64,000 nt of DNA from Saprospiraceae bacterium (GCA_016715985.1 JADJXD010000001.1:2480001-2544000), one strand, 5' to 3'; shown: positions 35,746 through 45,848, numbered from the stretch's first letter. Numbers and translations: made by a program. The notes: generated by a model from the letters alone, not told the origin.

Positions 35746-35747
35746 CA

Positions 35748-38700
35748 TTATATCTTTATAAATTTCCTGTGAAACATTCTGCCCTGATTATCTTTAATCT
35801 GAACAAGATAAATACCTTGAGGAATTTCATCGGTTACCACTTTTATAATGCTGCTCTTTTGAGAAGGTTGGGTTATCCTTTTTACCACTTTGCCATTCAG
35901 ATCCAATATTGAAATCATATCAACCAATAAAGGTCGTTTCATTTGAATATATAGCTGGGATCGGACCGGATTAGGGAAGATATTTGCTATTTCATCCGGA
36001 TAATCATCGGTAGAACTTGGTTTTCCAACTATCAATGATGAGATATTGGTGCGTACAGGCAAATTAAAATCAAAATATATATCTGCAAAATTTTCTATTC
36101 TCTCACCATTGGAAGTGTTTTCAGACATCTCAATTTTAAAATCAATATATCCATTGGACAGCAATTCATTTTTATTGCTATCCGGCAAAAGTATATTTTC
36201 AAATTTCAGCAACAGCACATTGTCCCGCAATTCCCAGGAGTAATCATGAGATGCTATAATTGGTCTGACGGATCGTGGATTAAGTTCCGGAGGTAAAGTA
36301 TCTGTGATGTATACATTGAAAGCAGTATCCGTTCCGGTATTCTGAAATCTGATGCGATACAAAAGTTGGTCATCCTTTTCTACGTAGTCGACTGTATTTC
36401 TGCCATTAGCAAAAGCCTGAATGTCGTTGGGATCAAACGACCCTATCGGGAATATACACAAAGAGTCTTTTGAAGCCGATGATTCACAAGAAGAGCTACC
36501 GTTTACAGATGCATCAAAACATATCAACTTCTGGAAAGAAGCCTGACAATCTACGTGGACAGTGATATGGAAATTGACTGTTTCCTGGGCTTTTATGTCG
36601 CCAAGATACAATTTTATGGTGTGCTCATTCATCATTTCTGCGTTATGACTTCCGGACTCAAAGGTCAGCAGAGAATCCAGACGAATAACAGCAAATGTAT
36701 TTTGAGACGTTTTACTCCCGGTATTACTTACTTTTCCTATGATCGGTACGGAAAAACATCGTCTCAAAAATGGCGTGGATATGGCAACAGATAGATCCGA
36801 ACACGATTTGAGTTCTTTCAGCGAAAAATTCATTTTTTGTTTACCGTCCGTAAATAAAATAAATTGATTGCCCAGACATGGTGAAAATACTTTTGTGTTA
36901 TAATTTACGATCTCCACTTCTTTCCCGTACATATACTTATCAAGATAAATATATGTAGTCCCTCCTATCGCATTTCCGGTAAATATTTCATTATCTATTT
37001 TATAGTTGACCAACGTTGTTGGTTCTTCATCTTCCAGCATATCACAGGCATCATTGAGTCTGTACGTCTCCAGTATTAGCTGATTGGTTTTTATTAATTT
37101 AAAAAGCGATTTTCTAACATTACTTCCTTTACAAGCAATATAAATCGTTTTATCCTTCCCTACAGCCAACGCATGGATCTGGATATCCTCAGGAAGATCT
37201 CCCGAAATATTGATCCAGTTGGTCCCCAAATCAAGGGATGCAAAAATATTTTTTCCATTATGAATATAAATATTTCCTTCTTCATCCGTTACAAAGGTGT
37301 TATTTGCCGGTCTGAATGGAAAACTTGCACTACTAACAGCTCCGTTAATTCCTGATTTTCTATAAAGGGTTTGCTTCTTACTGCTTTTATTTTCCAGGAA
37401 ACAAAGTGCAGTCATGTCATCCAATATGTCAAAATGGTGGAAAACATCCTGTACGTAATTTACATTAAAATGAATAGTGGTAACATCTCCGTTAGTATTA
37501 TATCGAATCAGGTTGGCAACATCGCTTCTTCCGAAATGATTGCCGCTGTGATGAGGTTTGACATCGTGTTTTATTGCGCTGAATTGGGGAAAATATTTAT
37601 TTCCATCTTCTTTTTTCCAGGATGACCCATTATCAATAGATGTAAAAAAGTAGGTGGATGTAAAAAAATACAATTTATTGTTTAGATCTTTGGTTAATCT
37701 GTTTCCGGACTGAAAAAAATTGGGTCTGTACGATGTAAAAGTCTTTCCTCTGTCTACAGACAAGTAAAAATTTTCTAAATTACCTAAATGTAGACTTCCA
37801 TCTCCCATATATAAAAAATCAGAAGATGATAAGTGCTTGGTAGAATAGAATTCCCCCCGGTTAAATATACCGGTTTGCTGGTTTGACTCAAAAAATAAGA
37901 AATCATTTTCAAACACCACTATATCCGAAACATTTGTTGGTCCGAAATTGAGAGAAACTTTTTTGATGAGATGATTGTCAGGGTTTCCCACATACACAGA
38001 ATTTCCATCTTGAGATATTACTTTTTCCCCTGGTAATACCAGACTGCTTTGAGAATTGGTATTATCAACAATCCGCCATTTATCTGTTGTGATGTAATAG
38101 AAATAAAATTTATCGTTTGATGCAAAACCCAACACTTTTGAATTGGCATTTACAGACAGTTTATCTCCGAAATACAAAAAGTTTTCCTGCCCTTTCAATA
38201 CCTGAAATGTTTGTCCAAAATCTGTACTGATGTGAAGTTTGCTGCTAAAAAGTCCATAAATATTTCCATTCTGATTAACCCACATATAAGGCTTATTATA
38301 GCTGTTGTTAGCCATTGGTTGGTTGTTAATCAAAACACTCAAATCATGGCTAAAAAGCGATAATGTTTTGTTGATTTGATTTATAATCAGAAACTGTCCG
38401 TTCTCTATCGGAAAGCCCATAAGGTAATCTCCAAAAGTATTCGGAATAGACTTTAACCATTGGGCTTTATTGTTAAGCATAATGATGCTGTCTCTGGCAA
38501 GAAATACCGGATTCCCTTCAGTTGTTAAAAGTGCATCGCTGAATGATTTTTTGGTTTTGTAAACCTGGGATATTTCACCCTTCTTTTTATCTAATACATA
38601 CAAATCATTTGATCCAGAAAAGTAATACAAAGTATCTTTTGATTTCCCTTCCAGAAAATTAGAAATATCAGGAAACTGATTTGGAAGTTTTCCAAAATTC

Positions 38701-38909
38701 TGCCAGTCCTGCCCTTCATTATCAGAAATACTTATACTAAAATCTATCCGGGACTGACAAACATAGGTGCCGCTATTCAAAACACCCAGAAAGGTCATAT
38801 TTGATGAAGCTTTAATCCGCGGTTCTTCTGCCCACTTATAGTTATTTTGTCCTGATAATGTATAACATATGACAATAAAAACTGAAAAAAATATACACCT
38901 GATTGACAT
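35748..38909 (-). CDS. Large secreted protein with BNR-like repeats and type IX sorting tail
   Basis: 1053 aa. Signal peptide MSIRCIFFSVFIVICYTLSG. About residues 25-620 are repeated beta-propeller-like segments with Asp-box style motifs (DNEGQDWQNFG, STDFGQTFQVL, SVDRGKTFTSY, SIDNGSSWKKE, SLDLGTNWINISG), as in sortilin/BNR proteins. About 840-970 form a DUF7619-type beta domain (SFDPNDIQAFANG, YRIRFQNTGTDTAFNVYITDTLP). The final 80 residues (IFPNPVRSQLYIQM...GIYLVQI...RKFIKI) are a type A type-IX-secretion sorting domain. The protein is expected at the cell surface or outside; the ligand is unknown. Confidence 0.88.
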   Translation of the reverse strand: MSIRCIFFSVFIVICYTLSGQNNYKWAEEPRIKASSNMTFLGVLNSGTYVCQSRIDFSISISDNEGQDWQNFGKLPNQFPDISNFLEGKSKDTLYYFSGSNDLYVLDKKKGEISQVYKTKKSFSDALLTTEGNPVFLARDSIIMLNNKAQWLKSIPNTFGDYLMGFPIENGQFLIINQINKTLSLFSHDLSVLINNQPMANNSYNKPYMWVNQNGNIYGLFSSKLHISTDFGQTFQVLKGQENFLYFGDKLSVNANSKVLGFASNDKFYFYYITTDKWRIVDNTNSQSSLVLPGEKVISQDGNSVYVGNPDNHLIKKVSLNFGPTNVSDIVVFENDFLFFESNQQTGIFNRGEFYSTKHLSSSDFLYMGDGSLHLGNLENFYLSVDRGKTFTSYRPNFFQSGNRLTKDLNNKLYFFTSTYFFTSIDNGSSWKKEDGNKYFPQFSAIKHDVKPHHSGNHFGRSDVANLIRYNTNGDVTTIHFNVNYVQDVFHHFDILDDMTALCFLENKSSKKQTLYRKSGINGAVSSASFPFRPANNTFVTDEEGNIYIHNGKNIFASLDLGTNWINISGDLPEDIQIHALAVGKDKTIYIACKGSNVRKSLFKLIKTNQLILETYRLNDACDMLEDEEPTTLVNYKIDNEIFTGNAIGGTTYIYLDKYMYGKEVEIVNYNTKVFSPCLGNQFILFTDGKQKMNFSLKELKSCSDLSVAISTPFLRRCFSVPIIGKVSNTGSKTSQNTFAVIRLDSLLTFESGSHNAEMMNEHTIKLYLGDIKAQETVNFHITVHVDCQASFQKLICFDASVNGSSSCESSASKDSLCIFPIGSFDPNDIQAFANGRNTVDYVEKDDQLLYRIRFQNTGTDTAFNVYITDTLPPELNPRSVRPIIASHDYSWELRDNVLLLKFENILLPDSNKNELLSNGYIDFKIEMSENTSNGERIENFADIYFDFNLPVRTNISSLIVGKPSSTDDYPDEIANIFPNPVRSQLYIQMKRPLLVDMISILDLNGKVVKRITQPSQKSSIIKVVTDEIPQGIYLVQIKDNQGRMFHRKFIKI

Positions 38910-39222
38910 AATGTGTGTTTATAAAATCAAAGATATACATTTTTTAAAAGTTTATAAATGCCTTATTTAATGGAAAGCTGAATTTCCCACAGACCGGAAG
39001 GTTAAAATTTGTGCTTTAGTCCTTTTTGCAATTACAATTCTTTTTTCAGAATTACTTATTTTATTTTCATTCCGCAACTTTCTGCTATGTCTGCTATTAT
39101 AGTTAGATAATGTGTAATATCTTGTCAGGTTAATGGTTGATCAAAATGTCGATTATTTCATAATCACCTGAATATCATTATTTTATATTATTATATAGCT
39201 AATTTTTATAAGTAGTTTATAA
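38910..39222. other. Divergent gap between the T9SS protein gene and uvrA
   Basis: 313 bp, AT-rich. A minus-strand TATCTTTG box (complement at 38928-38935) lies 18 bp before the T9SS protein start and is a likely promoter. No matching box was found before uvrA, and no other gene or RNA was recognised. Confidence 0.45.
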
Positions 39223-42075
39223 ATGGAAAATATATTGAATGCCCCGGCAGAACTCCTTAAAGATGAAGAAAAACTAATCGATCTAAAAAAATTCATCCAT
39301 ATAAAAGGTGCCCGCTCCAATAACCTGAAGAACATAGAATTATTTATTCCTAAAAATAATCTGATTGTTGTGACCGGTCTGTCGGGTTCCGGAAAATCAT
39401 CTCTGGTGATGGATACCCTCTATGCGGAGGGACAAAGGAGATATGTCGAAAGTCTCTCTTCTTATGCCCGTCAATTTTTAGACCGGATGAAAAAACCGGA
39501 AGTTGATTTTATTAAAGGTATCTGTCCGGCGATTGCCATAGAGCAAAAAGTGAGTAGTAGTAACGCACGTTCGACAGTAGGCTCACTCACCGAGATATAT
39601 GATTATCTCCGTCTGCTTTTTGCAAGAACAGGCATTACTTATTCTCCGGTTTCGGGCCTTCAGGTCAAAAAGCAGGAGGTTCAGGATGTCGTAGATTATA
39701 TATTTGGTCTTGAAGAAAATACCCGCGTCCAGCTATTTATTCCAATTCAGCATAAAACTGAAAGGACAATAGGTCAGGAACTTGAATTTCTTTTACAAAA
39801 AGGATATAACAGAGTACAATCTCAGAATGAGATTATCAATATTGAGGATTTGATATCATCAGATGATTTTGACAGTAATATTCAGATAAGTCAGTTGAGT
39901 GAAGAAATACTGGTTTTAATTGACCGTTTTGCAGTCAATGACGATCAGGACAACCGTAAAAGAGTGGCCGACTCTGTTTTAACGGCTTTTAATGAATCCA
40001 ATGGGGATTGTATTATTTCTATACCGGATAGAGATATATTTATAAGATATAACAATCGGTTCGAGTTGGACGGAATAGTATTTCCTGACTTAAGTCCCAA
40101 TCTTTTTAATTATAACAATCCTTATGGTGCATGCCCAAAATGTGAAGGATATGGTCGTATGTTGGGTATAGATCCGGAAAAAGTAATACCCGATGATTCG
40201 CTTTCTGTTTATCAGGAAGCAGTTGCATGCTGGCGAGGGGAGAAAGGAAAGATGTGGAAAGATCAATTGACACGTAATGCGGTTCATTTTGATTTTCCCA
40301 TTCATAAACCTTACAAAGATCTCTCTGATTCTCAAAGGGAACTATTATGGGCCGGCAATCGATATTTTGAAGGAATAGACAGGTTTTTTCAGGAACTGGA
40401 AGAGAATGCCTACAAAATTCAGAATCGTGTCATGCTTTCCAGATACAGAGGTAAAACAACCTGTAATCAATGTAAGGGTGGAAGATTAAGAAGGGAAGCA
40501 AGCTATGTAAAAATTGCGGACAAAAACATCACCCAACTGATAAATATTCCAATCAAAGAGCTCGTTCAATTCTTTAAAAATCTGCAATTATCCGAATATC
40601 AGATATCAGTCGGCTCGAGAATACTTACGGAGATAAACAATCGTCTGGAAACAATGGATAAAATTGGATTAGGGTATCTTACATTGGACAGGCAGGCAAA
40701 TACTTTGAGTGGTGGAGAGACACAAAGGATTAATCTGACCAGGACTTTAGGAAGTAATCTGACTAATTCATTGTACATACTGGACGAACCCAGTGTAGGA
40801 CTACATCCCAGAGATACGCAAAAATTGGTTGCAATACTGAAACAATTACGCGATCTTGGAAATACAGTGGTGGTCGTCGAACATGAAGAAGATGTTATCC
40901 GGAATGCAGACTTTATTATAGAAATAGGGCCGCAGGCAGGCGTGCACGGAGGAGAATTGGTATATGCCGGAAGCAAAAAAGATTTTATGCAGGGCATAGA
41001 AAACAGTCTTACCTCTGATTATATGACGGGAAAAAGAAGTATTCCTATCCCCGCACAAAAAAGAATATCTAAAAGCAGGATATATGTTAAAGGAGCAAGA
41101 CATCACAATCTTAAAAATATTGATGTAACGATTCCTCTTCAGGCGCTCACTGTAATATGCGGTGTGTCCGGATCAGGTAAGACAAGTCTGGTAAAACATA
41201 TTTTATATCCGGGATTAAAAAAGATTTTGAATGATCCGATAGCACAGCTTGCCGGTAAACATTCAGAGATAACCGGTGATATCAAAAATATCAAGATGGT
41301 TGAAATGGTAACACAAAGTCCCATTGGAAAATCCAGCCGGTCAAATCCTGTTACCTATGTGAAAGCATATGACTCTATTCGTAAACTTTATTCAGACCAG
41401 CAATTGTCAAAAATAAAAGGATTCGAACCAAAACACTTTTCTTTTAATGTGGAAGGTGGTCGTTGTGAGAGTTGCAAAGGGGAGGGGTACATTACGGTTG
41501 AGATGCAGTTTTTGGCAGATGTAAATCTGATATGTGACGAGTGCAATGGACACAGATTTAAAAGGGAAGTACTTGAAGTGCTCTATAAAGACAAATCCAT
41601 TTATGACGTATTGGATATGACTATTGAAGAGTCTATTGAATTTTTTAAAGATAAAAAGGATGTCATTCAAAGAATTCAACCATTAATGGATGTTGGATTG
41701 GGGTATATCAAATTGGGACAGGCTTCCAGTACCTTATCTGGCGGAGAAGCCCAAAGAGTGAAACTTGCATCTTTCCTGACCAAAGAATTTCAATCAAAAA
41801 ATATATTTTTCATATTCGATGAGCCTACTACCGGGCTTCATTTTCATGATATTCTAAAACTAATGAAAGCCTTTGATGCACTTGTAGAAAGTGGACATAC
41901 CGTTCTGGTAGTAGAACATAACCTGGATGTGATCAAAGCTGCTGACTATCTGATAGATTTAGGTCCGGAAGGGGGTAACGAAGGCGGATACTTATTGTAT
42001 GAAGGAGTTCCGGAAGGAATTTCTGCCATAAAAAATTCTTATACCGGTGAATTTATTAAGAAGATGGCACGATAA
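39223..42075 (+). CDS. uvrA: Excinuclease ABC subunit A
   Basis: 950 aa. UvrA is the damage-recognition ATPase of nucleotide excision repair, loading UvrB. Two ABC cassettes are complete: Walker A GLSGSGKSS and GVSGSGKTS, signatures LSGGETQRINL and LSGGEAQRVKL, Walker B YILDEPSVGLHP and FIFDEPTTGLHF. Zinc-binding CxxC motifs are at CNQCKGGR and CESCKGEG/CDECNGHR. The first zinc module has only one CxxC pair (Cys304/Cys307, CPKCEGYG); the partner pair of the E. coli type is missing. This is the form I recall from other Bacteroidota. Confidence 0.96.
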   Translation: MENILNAPAELLKDEEKLIDLKKFIHIKGARSNNLKNIELFIPKNNLIVVTGLSGSGKSSLVMDTLYAEGQRRYVESLSSYARQFLDRMKKPEVDFIKGICPAIAIEQKVSSSNARSTVGSLTEIYDYLRLLFARTGITYSPVSGLQVKKQEVQDVVDYIFGLEENTRVQLFIPIQHKTERTIGQELEFLLQKGYNRVQSQNEIINIEDLISSDDFDSNIQISQLSEEILVLIDRFAVNDDQDNRKRVADSVLTAFNESNGDCIISIPDRDIFIRYNNRFELDGIVFPDLSPNLFNYNNPYGACPKCEGYGRMLGIDPEKVIPDDSLSVYQEAVACWRGEKGKMWKDQLTRNAVHFDFPIHKPYKDLSDSQRELLWAGNRYFEGIDRFFQELEENAYKIQNRVMLSRYRGKTTCNQCKGGRLRREASYVKIADKNITQLINIPIKELVQFFKNLQLSEYQISVGSRILTEINNRLETMDKIGLGYLTLDRQANTLSGGETQRINLTRTLGSNLTNSLYILDEPSVGLHPRDTQKLVAILKQLRDLGNTVVVVEHEEDVIRNADFIIEIGPQAGVHGGELVYAGSKKDFMQGIENSLTSDYMTGKRSIPIPAQKRISKSRIYVKGARHHNLKNIDVTIPLQALTVICGVSGSGKTSLVKHILYPGLKKILNDPIAQLAGKHSEITGDIKNIKMVEMVTQSPIGKSSRSNPVTYVKAYDSIRKLYSDQQLSKIKGFEPKHFSFNVEGGRCESCKGEGYITVEMQFLADVNLICDECNGHRFKREVLEVLYKDKSIYDVLDMTIEESIEFFKDKKDVIQRIQPLMDVGLGYIKLGQASSTLSGGEAQRVKLASFLTKEFQSKNIFFIFDEPTTGLHFHDILKLMKAFDALVESGHTVLVVEHNLDVIKAADYLIDLGPEGGNEGGYLLYEGVPEGISAIKNSYTGEFIKKMAR

Positions 42076-42130
42076 TTAAACAGTTGCTTTTAAAATAATC
42101 ATCCCTGAAATTATGATGAAATTTGTGAAT

Positions 42131-42146
42131 TGTTCCACGTGAAACA
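42131..42146. promoter_or_regulatory. parS site 1 (ParB binding)
   Basis: TGTTCCACGTGAAACA matches the bacterial parS consensus TGTTNCACGTGAAACA, flanked by a further GAAT/ATTC inverted pair. ParB would load here to organise and segregate the origin region. Confidence 0.9.
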
Positions 42147-42199
42147 ATTCACAAATAAATTTTCTTTATAGCATATTGAATCTACTGAAACACTTCTCA

Positions 42200-42215
42200 T
42201 GTTTCACGTGAAACA
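42200..42215. promoter_or_regulatory. parS site 2 (ParB binding)
   Basis: TGTTTCACGTGAAACA, the perfect palindromic parS sequence, 53 bp after site 1. A cluster of two in one intergenic gap is strong evidence for a chromosomal ParB loading zone. Confidence 0.93.
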
Positions 42216-42308
42216 TATCCACTAAAAGATAATATTAATAGTTTTTATCAGAAAGTTGATATATAAGTCAAGTTGATGAAAGTAGCTTTATATTAAAATA
42301 CTAATATA

Positions 42309-43115
42309 TTATATTAATCGCTCGGCAGATTTATTTTCTGCGTTTGTTTCTTCAATCTCATCAATAAATTTCTGTAAAGCTTCATTAAATATATCAGGGC
42401 ATTCCATCATAGGTGCATGTCCGCACTTATCTACAGTGACTAATCGGGAATTTGGCAACAATTCGTGAAACTTTTCACCTACCCAAAGCGGCGTTACAGA
42501 ATCCTGAACACCCCAAACTAATAAAACAGGGTTTTTAATAAGATGTAGTTTATCTTCCAAATTATGTCTGACTGCAGATTTAGCAACTGAAACTACTGAA
42601 ATAGCTTTTTTTAGATCATTGACAGTATTGTAAACTTCATCCACCAATTCCTTTGTAGCTACTTCAGGATTATAAAAAACACTCTCTGCTTTCTTTCTTA
42701 TATATTCATAATTTCCTCTTTTTGGAAAAGTATTACCCATAGCGCTCTCAAATAGTCCACTACTTCCGGTAAGAATAAGACTGGCAACTTTTTCCGGTCT
42801 CTTTAATGTGTAGAGTTGTGCAAGATGTCCACCTAAGGAATTCCCTAGTAAGTGCACCTTTTCATAACCTTTGTACTCAATAAATTTTTCAATATGCTCA
42901 ACTAATAGTTCCAAATTTAACTTACGAAAAGAAATATCAAAAATAGGAATGAGCGGTAACACCACGTTGTATCTGTCAGAAAAACGCTCAAAGATCGAAG
43001 TAAAATTACTTAAAGCACCTAATAAACCATGTAACAACACAATAGGAGTTTCACCCTTAGGCCCGGCTTCAACATACTTAAATCCGTCTGCGTGTATAAT
43101 TTGACTCTCGTCCAT
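42309..43115 (-). CDS. Alpha/beta hydrolase
   Basis: 268-aa cytoplasmic alpha/beta hydrolase. VLLHGLLGALSNF is the oxyanion loop, Ser in GNSLGGH (about 92) the nucleophile, Asp in WGVQDSVTP (about 207) the acid and His in KCGHAPMME (about 234) the base, so the triad is complete. Family members hydrolyse esters, C-C bonds or epoxides; the substrate is not evident. It is on the minus strand just beyond the parS pair and downstream of heme A synthase, with a 256-bp AT-rich gap between. Confidence 0.85.
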   Translation of the reverse strand: MDESQIIHADGFKYVEAGPKGETPIVLLHGLLGALSNFTSIFERFSDRYNVVLPLIPIFDISFRKLNLELLVEHIEKFIEYKGYEKVHLLGNSLGGHLAQLYTLKRPEKVASLILTGSSGLFESAMGNTFPKRGNYEYIRKKAESVFYNPEVATKELVDEVYNTVNDLKKAISVVSVAKSAVRHNLEDKLHLIKNPVLLVWGVQDSVTPLWVGEKFHELLPNSRLVTVDKCGHAPMMECPDIFNEALQKFIDEIEETNAENKSAERLI

Positions 43116-43371
43116 CCTAAAAAAATATTAATATTATCAATCTAAACGAAAAAAAGAAATCACAATATATGAAGTTTCTTATTTTAAAATGAAAAGTAAA
43201 TAAAAATCAGGAAACTTTATAATAAAAAGAAAATGAATTTAATAAAAATTAAATTTAAGTCATTGAAAACGTGCTATTTAAAACAATCAAAAAATTAAAC
43301 AATATACATTATTTTATAGTTTCAACACAATTTAAAGCCTATCTTTAAAATACTAAACAACAACTTTAAAA

Positions 43372-44457
43372 CTACGGCTTCCTCTTTTGAGTTATAAATA
43401 CAGCATTCAATATTCCTGCAAGAAGCAACATAGCACCCGCCTGATGAAAAACTCCCCAACTTACAGGAATAGTTCCTTTGCTATTTATCACCGTAATAAT
43501 CCCTAACAAAACCTGAAATATAAGAACAAAAAAAATAAAATAACCTGTTCTGCGACTTTTAGAATTATCTTTAACAAAATTGTGATTATCATTTCTCGAT
43601 AAAACAAATTTTAATGACACAAATGAACCAAAAAGAAAAAGAATATAAGCAGTATTACGATGCAAAAAATGAATGAATGCCGGCATAAATTCATTACTAT
43701 CATAAGCCACAAAGTTTTGAATATTCCACGAACTCATGTTTAACAGGATAGAAGGAACAAACTCACCATTCATATCAGGCCAAGACGGATACACAACAGC
43801 TACTTTCATCCCGGACATCATCCCTCCTAAAAAGACCTGAATACAAAACAAGAATATTAATATTAAAACACTACGTCTCAAATAGCTCATTTGGAAATAC
43901 GTTTCACTATCAGCATTTCTTCTTTCTCTGTACAGAAGAATTGTATAAAACAAGTATCCAAATACTAATAAAGCCAAAGACAGATGTACTGATAATTTGT
44001 ATGCATTGACCCAAGGTCTCTCAACTAAACCGGACGCAACCATAACCCAACCGAATGCAGCAGCAGAAGCAGCCAATAATATTAAAATAATAAGTCTTTT
44101 CAACAATACCCTATCAATGTATGATTTATAAAGAAAAAACAGAAAAGGTATTAAAAAAACAAAACCCATCACACGTGCCCAAAACCTGTGAATATATTCC
44201 CAGAAATAAATAAACTTAAAATCTGATAAGGACATACCTTCATTTATTTCTTTGTACTGTGGCGTTTCTTTGTACAGTTCAAAAGCCTGTTCCCAGTCAC
44301 TTTCTGTTAAAGGCGGAATAGTTCCTGTCACAACCTCCCATTTTGTTATGGATAATCCGGATTCCGTCAATCTGGTAATACCACCTATCACGACTTGCAT
44401 AAACACCATAACCAATCCAATAACCAACCAATAATACACCACTTTTCTATAAACCAT
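43372..44457 (-). CDS. ctaA: Heme A synthase (COX15/CtaA)
   Basis: 361 aa, eight predicted membrane spans in two four-helix halves. CtaA oxidises the C8 methyl of heme O to make heme A for cytochrome oxidase. Recognised parts: VVIGGITRLTESGLSITKWEVVTGTIPPL, FWEYIHRFWARVMG (His ligand of the first half), VHLSLALLVFGYL, HFLHRNTAYILF and WGVFHQAGAMLLLAG (His ligands of the second half). The long N-terminal loop with SDFKFIYFWEYIHR is typical of the Bacteroidota/proteobacterial type. It diverges from dtd across an AT-rich 544-bp gap. Confidence 0.93.
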   Translation of the reverse strand: MVYRKVVYYWLVIGLVMVFMQVVIGGITRLTESGLSITKWEVVTGTIPPLTESDWEQAFELYKETPQYKEINEGMSLSDFKFIYFWEYIHRFWARVMGFVFLIPFLFFLYKSYIDRVLLKRLIILILLAASAAAFGWVMVASGLVERPWVNAYKLSVHLSLALLVFGYLFYTILLYRERRNADSETYFQMSYLRRSVLILIFLFCIQVFLGGMMSGMKVAVVYPSWPDMNGEFVPSILLNMSSWNIQNFVAYDSNEFMPAFIHFLHRNTAYILFLFGSFVSLKFVLSRNDNHNFVKDNSKSRRTGYFIFFVLIFQVLLGIITVINSKGTIPVSWGVFHQAGAMLLLAGILNAVFITQKRKP

Positions 44458-45001
44458 AATTTCTAAGTTGATACTGCGCTTAAATATAGAAAATCGCTAA
44501 ATGCACAATGTTTTTAAATACGAAATGCAAAATTATGAATTCAAACAGATAAATGAGAATTTTGATTTTTTGTACAGCCCTTTTTTTATAATAGTATTTT
44601 TTTTTAAAATTTAAAAGACTTATCGTTATTACAGATGTTTGTATGTTTATAATATTTTTACTTTTGAATATTAGTTACTTATCATCATTTTATTAACATT
44701 ATTATACATGATATAATTATAACAATAGTTGAAGTTTTACTCTGTAATAAACAAATGTTGGCAATTTTGAATGTTAATAACAGGCATTAAAAAGGATAAA
44801 TCCAACTTGTTAAAACAGCTCAAAAAAATACCACTAAACCAACACATAGTAATTTATATTTATATGTATTTTACTTTTTAGTGCTGTTTTATATTTTATA
44901 CAGAATTTATGTACTTTCTATATGTGGAAAAATGATTTTATAAATAATTAATATATAGTATTTTAAGTATAATATTAATTTTTAATGTTAATAAACAAAA
45001 A
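44458..45001. other. 544-bp very AT-rich divergent gap; possible origin-region DNA
   Basis: No gene. The strand is unusually AT-rich, with long T and A runs. One DnaA-box-like TGTGGAAAA (44923-44931, one mismatch to the TTATCCACA complement) was seen. Genes point away on both sides (ctaA left, dtd right) and two parS sites lie 2.3 kb away. An oriC or unwinding region is a possibility, not a demonstration. Confidence 0.35.
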
Positions 45002-45457
45002 ATGAAGGTAGTTTTACAGCGGGTATCAGAGGTCCATGTCAGGGTAGAAGATCAAATCAAAGGAAAAATTGAATCTGGTTTGCTCATTTTATTAGGAATT
45101 GAGACGGATGACAATGAAACAGATATTGATTGGTTATGTCAGAAAATTACATCGTTACGCATTTTTAATGATGAGAATGATAAAATGAATCTTTCCATCA
45201 AAGAATTACCAGAAGCAGGTTTTTTAGTTATTTCACAATTCACCCTACATGCATCTACAAAGAAAGGTAACCGACCTTCTTTCATCAAAGCAGCAAAGCC
45301 GGAAATTTCGATTCCTTTATACGAAATTTTTATTCAAAAATTAAGAGATTTGTCCGGGCTCAAAGTAGAATCAGGAGTATTTGGTGCTGACATGAAAGTT
45401 CACCTGATTAATGACGGACTGGTGACTATCATTATAGATTCTAAAAACAAAGAGTAA
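45002..45457 (+). CDS. dtd: D-aminoacyl-tRNA deacylase with altered Gly-cisPro motif
   Basis: 151 aa, full length. DTD removes D-amino acids (and glycine) mischarged on tRNA. The start MKVVLQRVSEVHVRVEDQIKG, the catalytic-site SQFTLHASTKKGNRPSF and the end of the family fold are all present. The invariant Gly-cisPro motif near the C-terminus, normally NDGPVT, reads NDGLVT (CTG for a Pro codon). That proline enforces chiral selectivity, so activity or specificity may be changed. It is first of a plus-strand series dtd, MazG-like, tsaE. Confidence 0.9.
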   Translation: MKVVLQRVSEVHVRVEDQIKGKIESGLLILLGIETDDNETDIDWLCQKITSLRIFNDENDKMNLSIKELPEAGFLVISQFTLHASTKKGNRPSFIKAAKPEISIPLYEIFIQKLRDLSGLKVESGVFGADMKVHLINDGLVTIIIDSKNKE

Positions 45458-45479
45458 TAAAAATCAGAAATATATTAAA

Positions 45480-45848
45480 ATGGAATTAGCAGCTTTTCAG
45501 GAATCAGTCGATGATTGGATTAAGAAGTTCGGTGTACGGTATTTTAGTGAACTAACAAATATGGCCATTCTAACAGAGGAAGTTGGGGAAGTAGCCAGAT
45601 TAATGTCCAGAATGTATGGGGAACAATCTTTTAAAGTCCAATTATCTGAAAGCGAACAAAAAGATAAATTAAGAGATGAATTATGTGATGTTTTATGGGT
45701 TATAGCGTGTATTGCCAATCAAACAGGTATAGATCTTGAAGAGGGTATCAAACAAAATATTCAGAAAAAAACTTCAAGGGACTCTGAAAGACATGTAGGA
45801 AATTCAAAATTATTGAAGGGTTTTGAAAATACAGATAAGTCGAAATGA
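45480..45848 (+). CDS. MazG-like nucleotide pyrophosphohydrolase
   Basis: 122-aa all-alpha NTP-PPase of the MazG-like type, which hydrolyses (possibly non-canonical) NTPs or dNTPs to monophosphates. The metal-binding pattern EEVGEVARLMSR (EExxE) followed by DELCDVLWVIACIA (ExxD) is clear. The C-terminal tail is charged (KKTSRDSERHVGNSK). Its end overlaps the tsaE start by 4 bp (ATGA), so the two are translationally coupled; dtd ends 22 bp upstream. Confidence 0.9.
   Translation: MELAAFQESVDDWIKKFGVRYFSELTNMAILTEEVGEVARLMSRMYGEQSFKVQLSESEQKDKLRDELCDVLWVIACIANQTGIDLEEGIKQNIQKKTSRDSERHVGNSKLLKGFENTDKSK

Larger units (their letters stand above)
35324..35747. other. 424-bp gap: palindrome, terminator, MITE-like inverted repeat
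   Basis: No protein gene. It contains a perfect 16-bp palindrome TTTACAATATTGTAAA (35357-35372), a strong hairpin terminator (35514-35548) and a 153-bp segment bounded by 19-bp inverted repeats (35593-35745). A small RNA ending at the terminator is possible. Confidence 0.5.
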
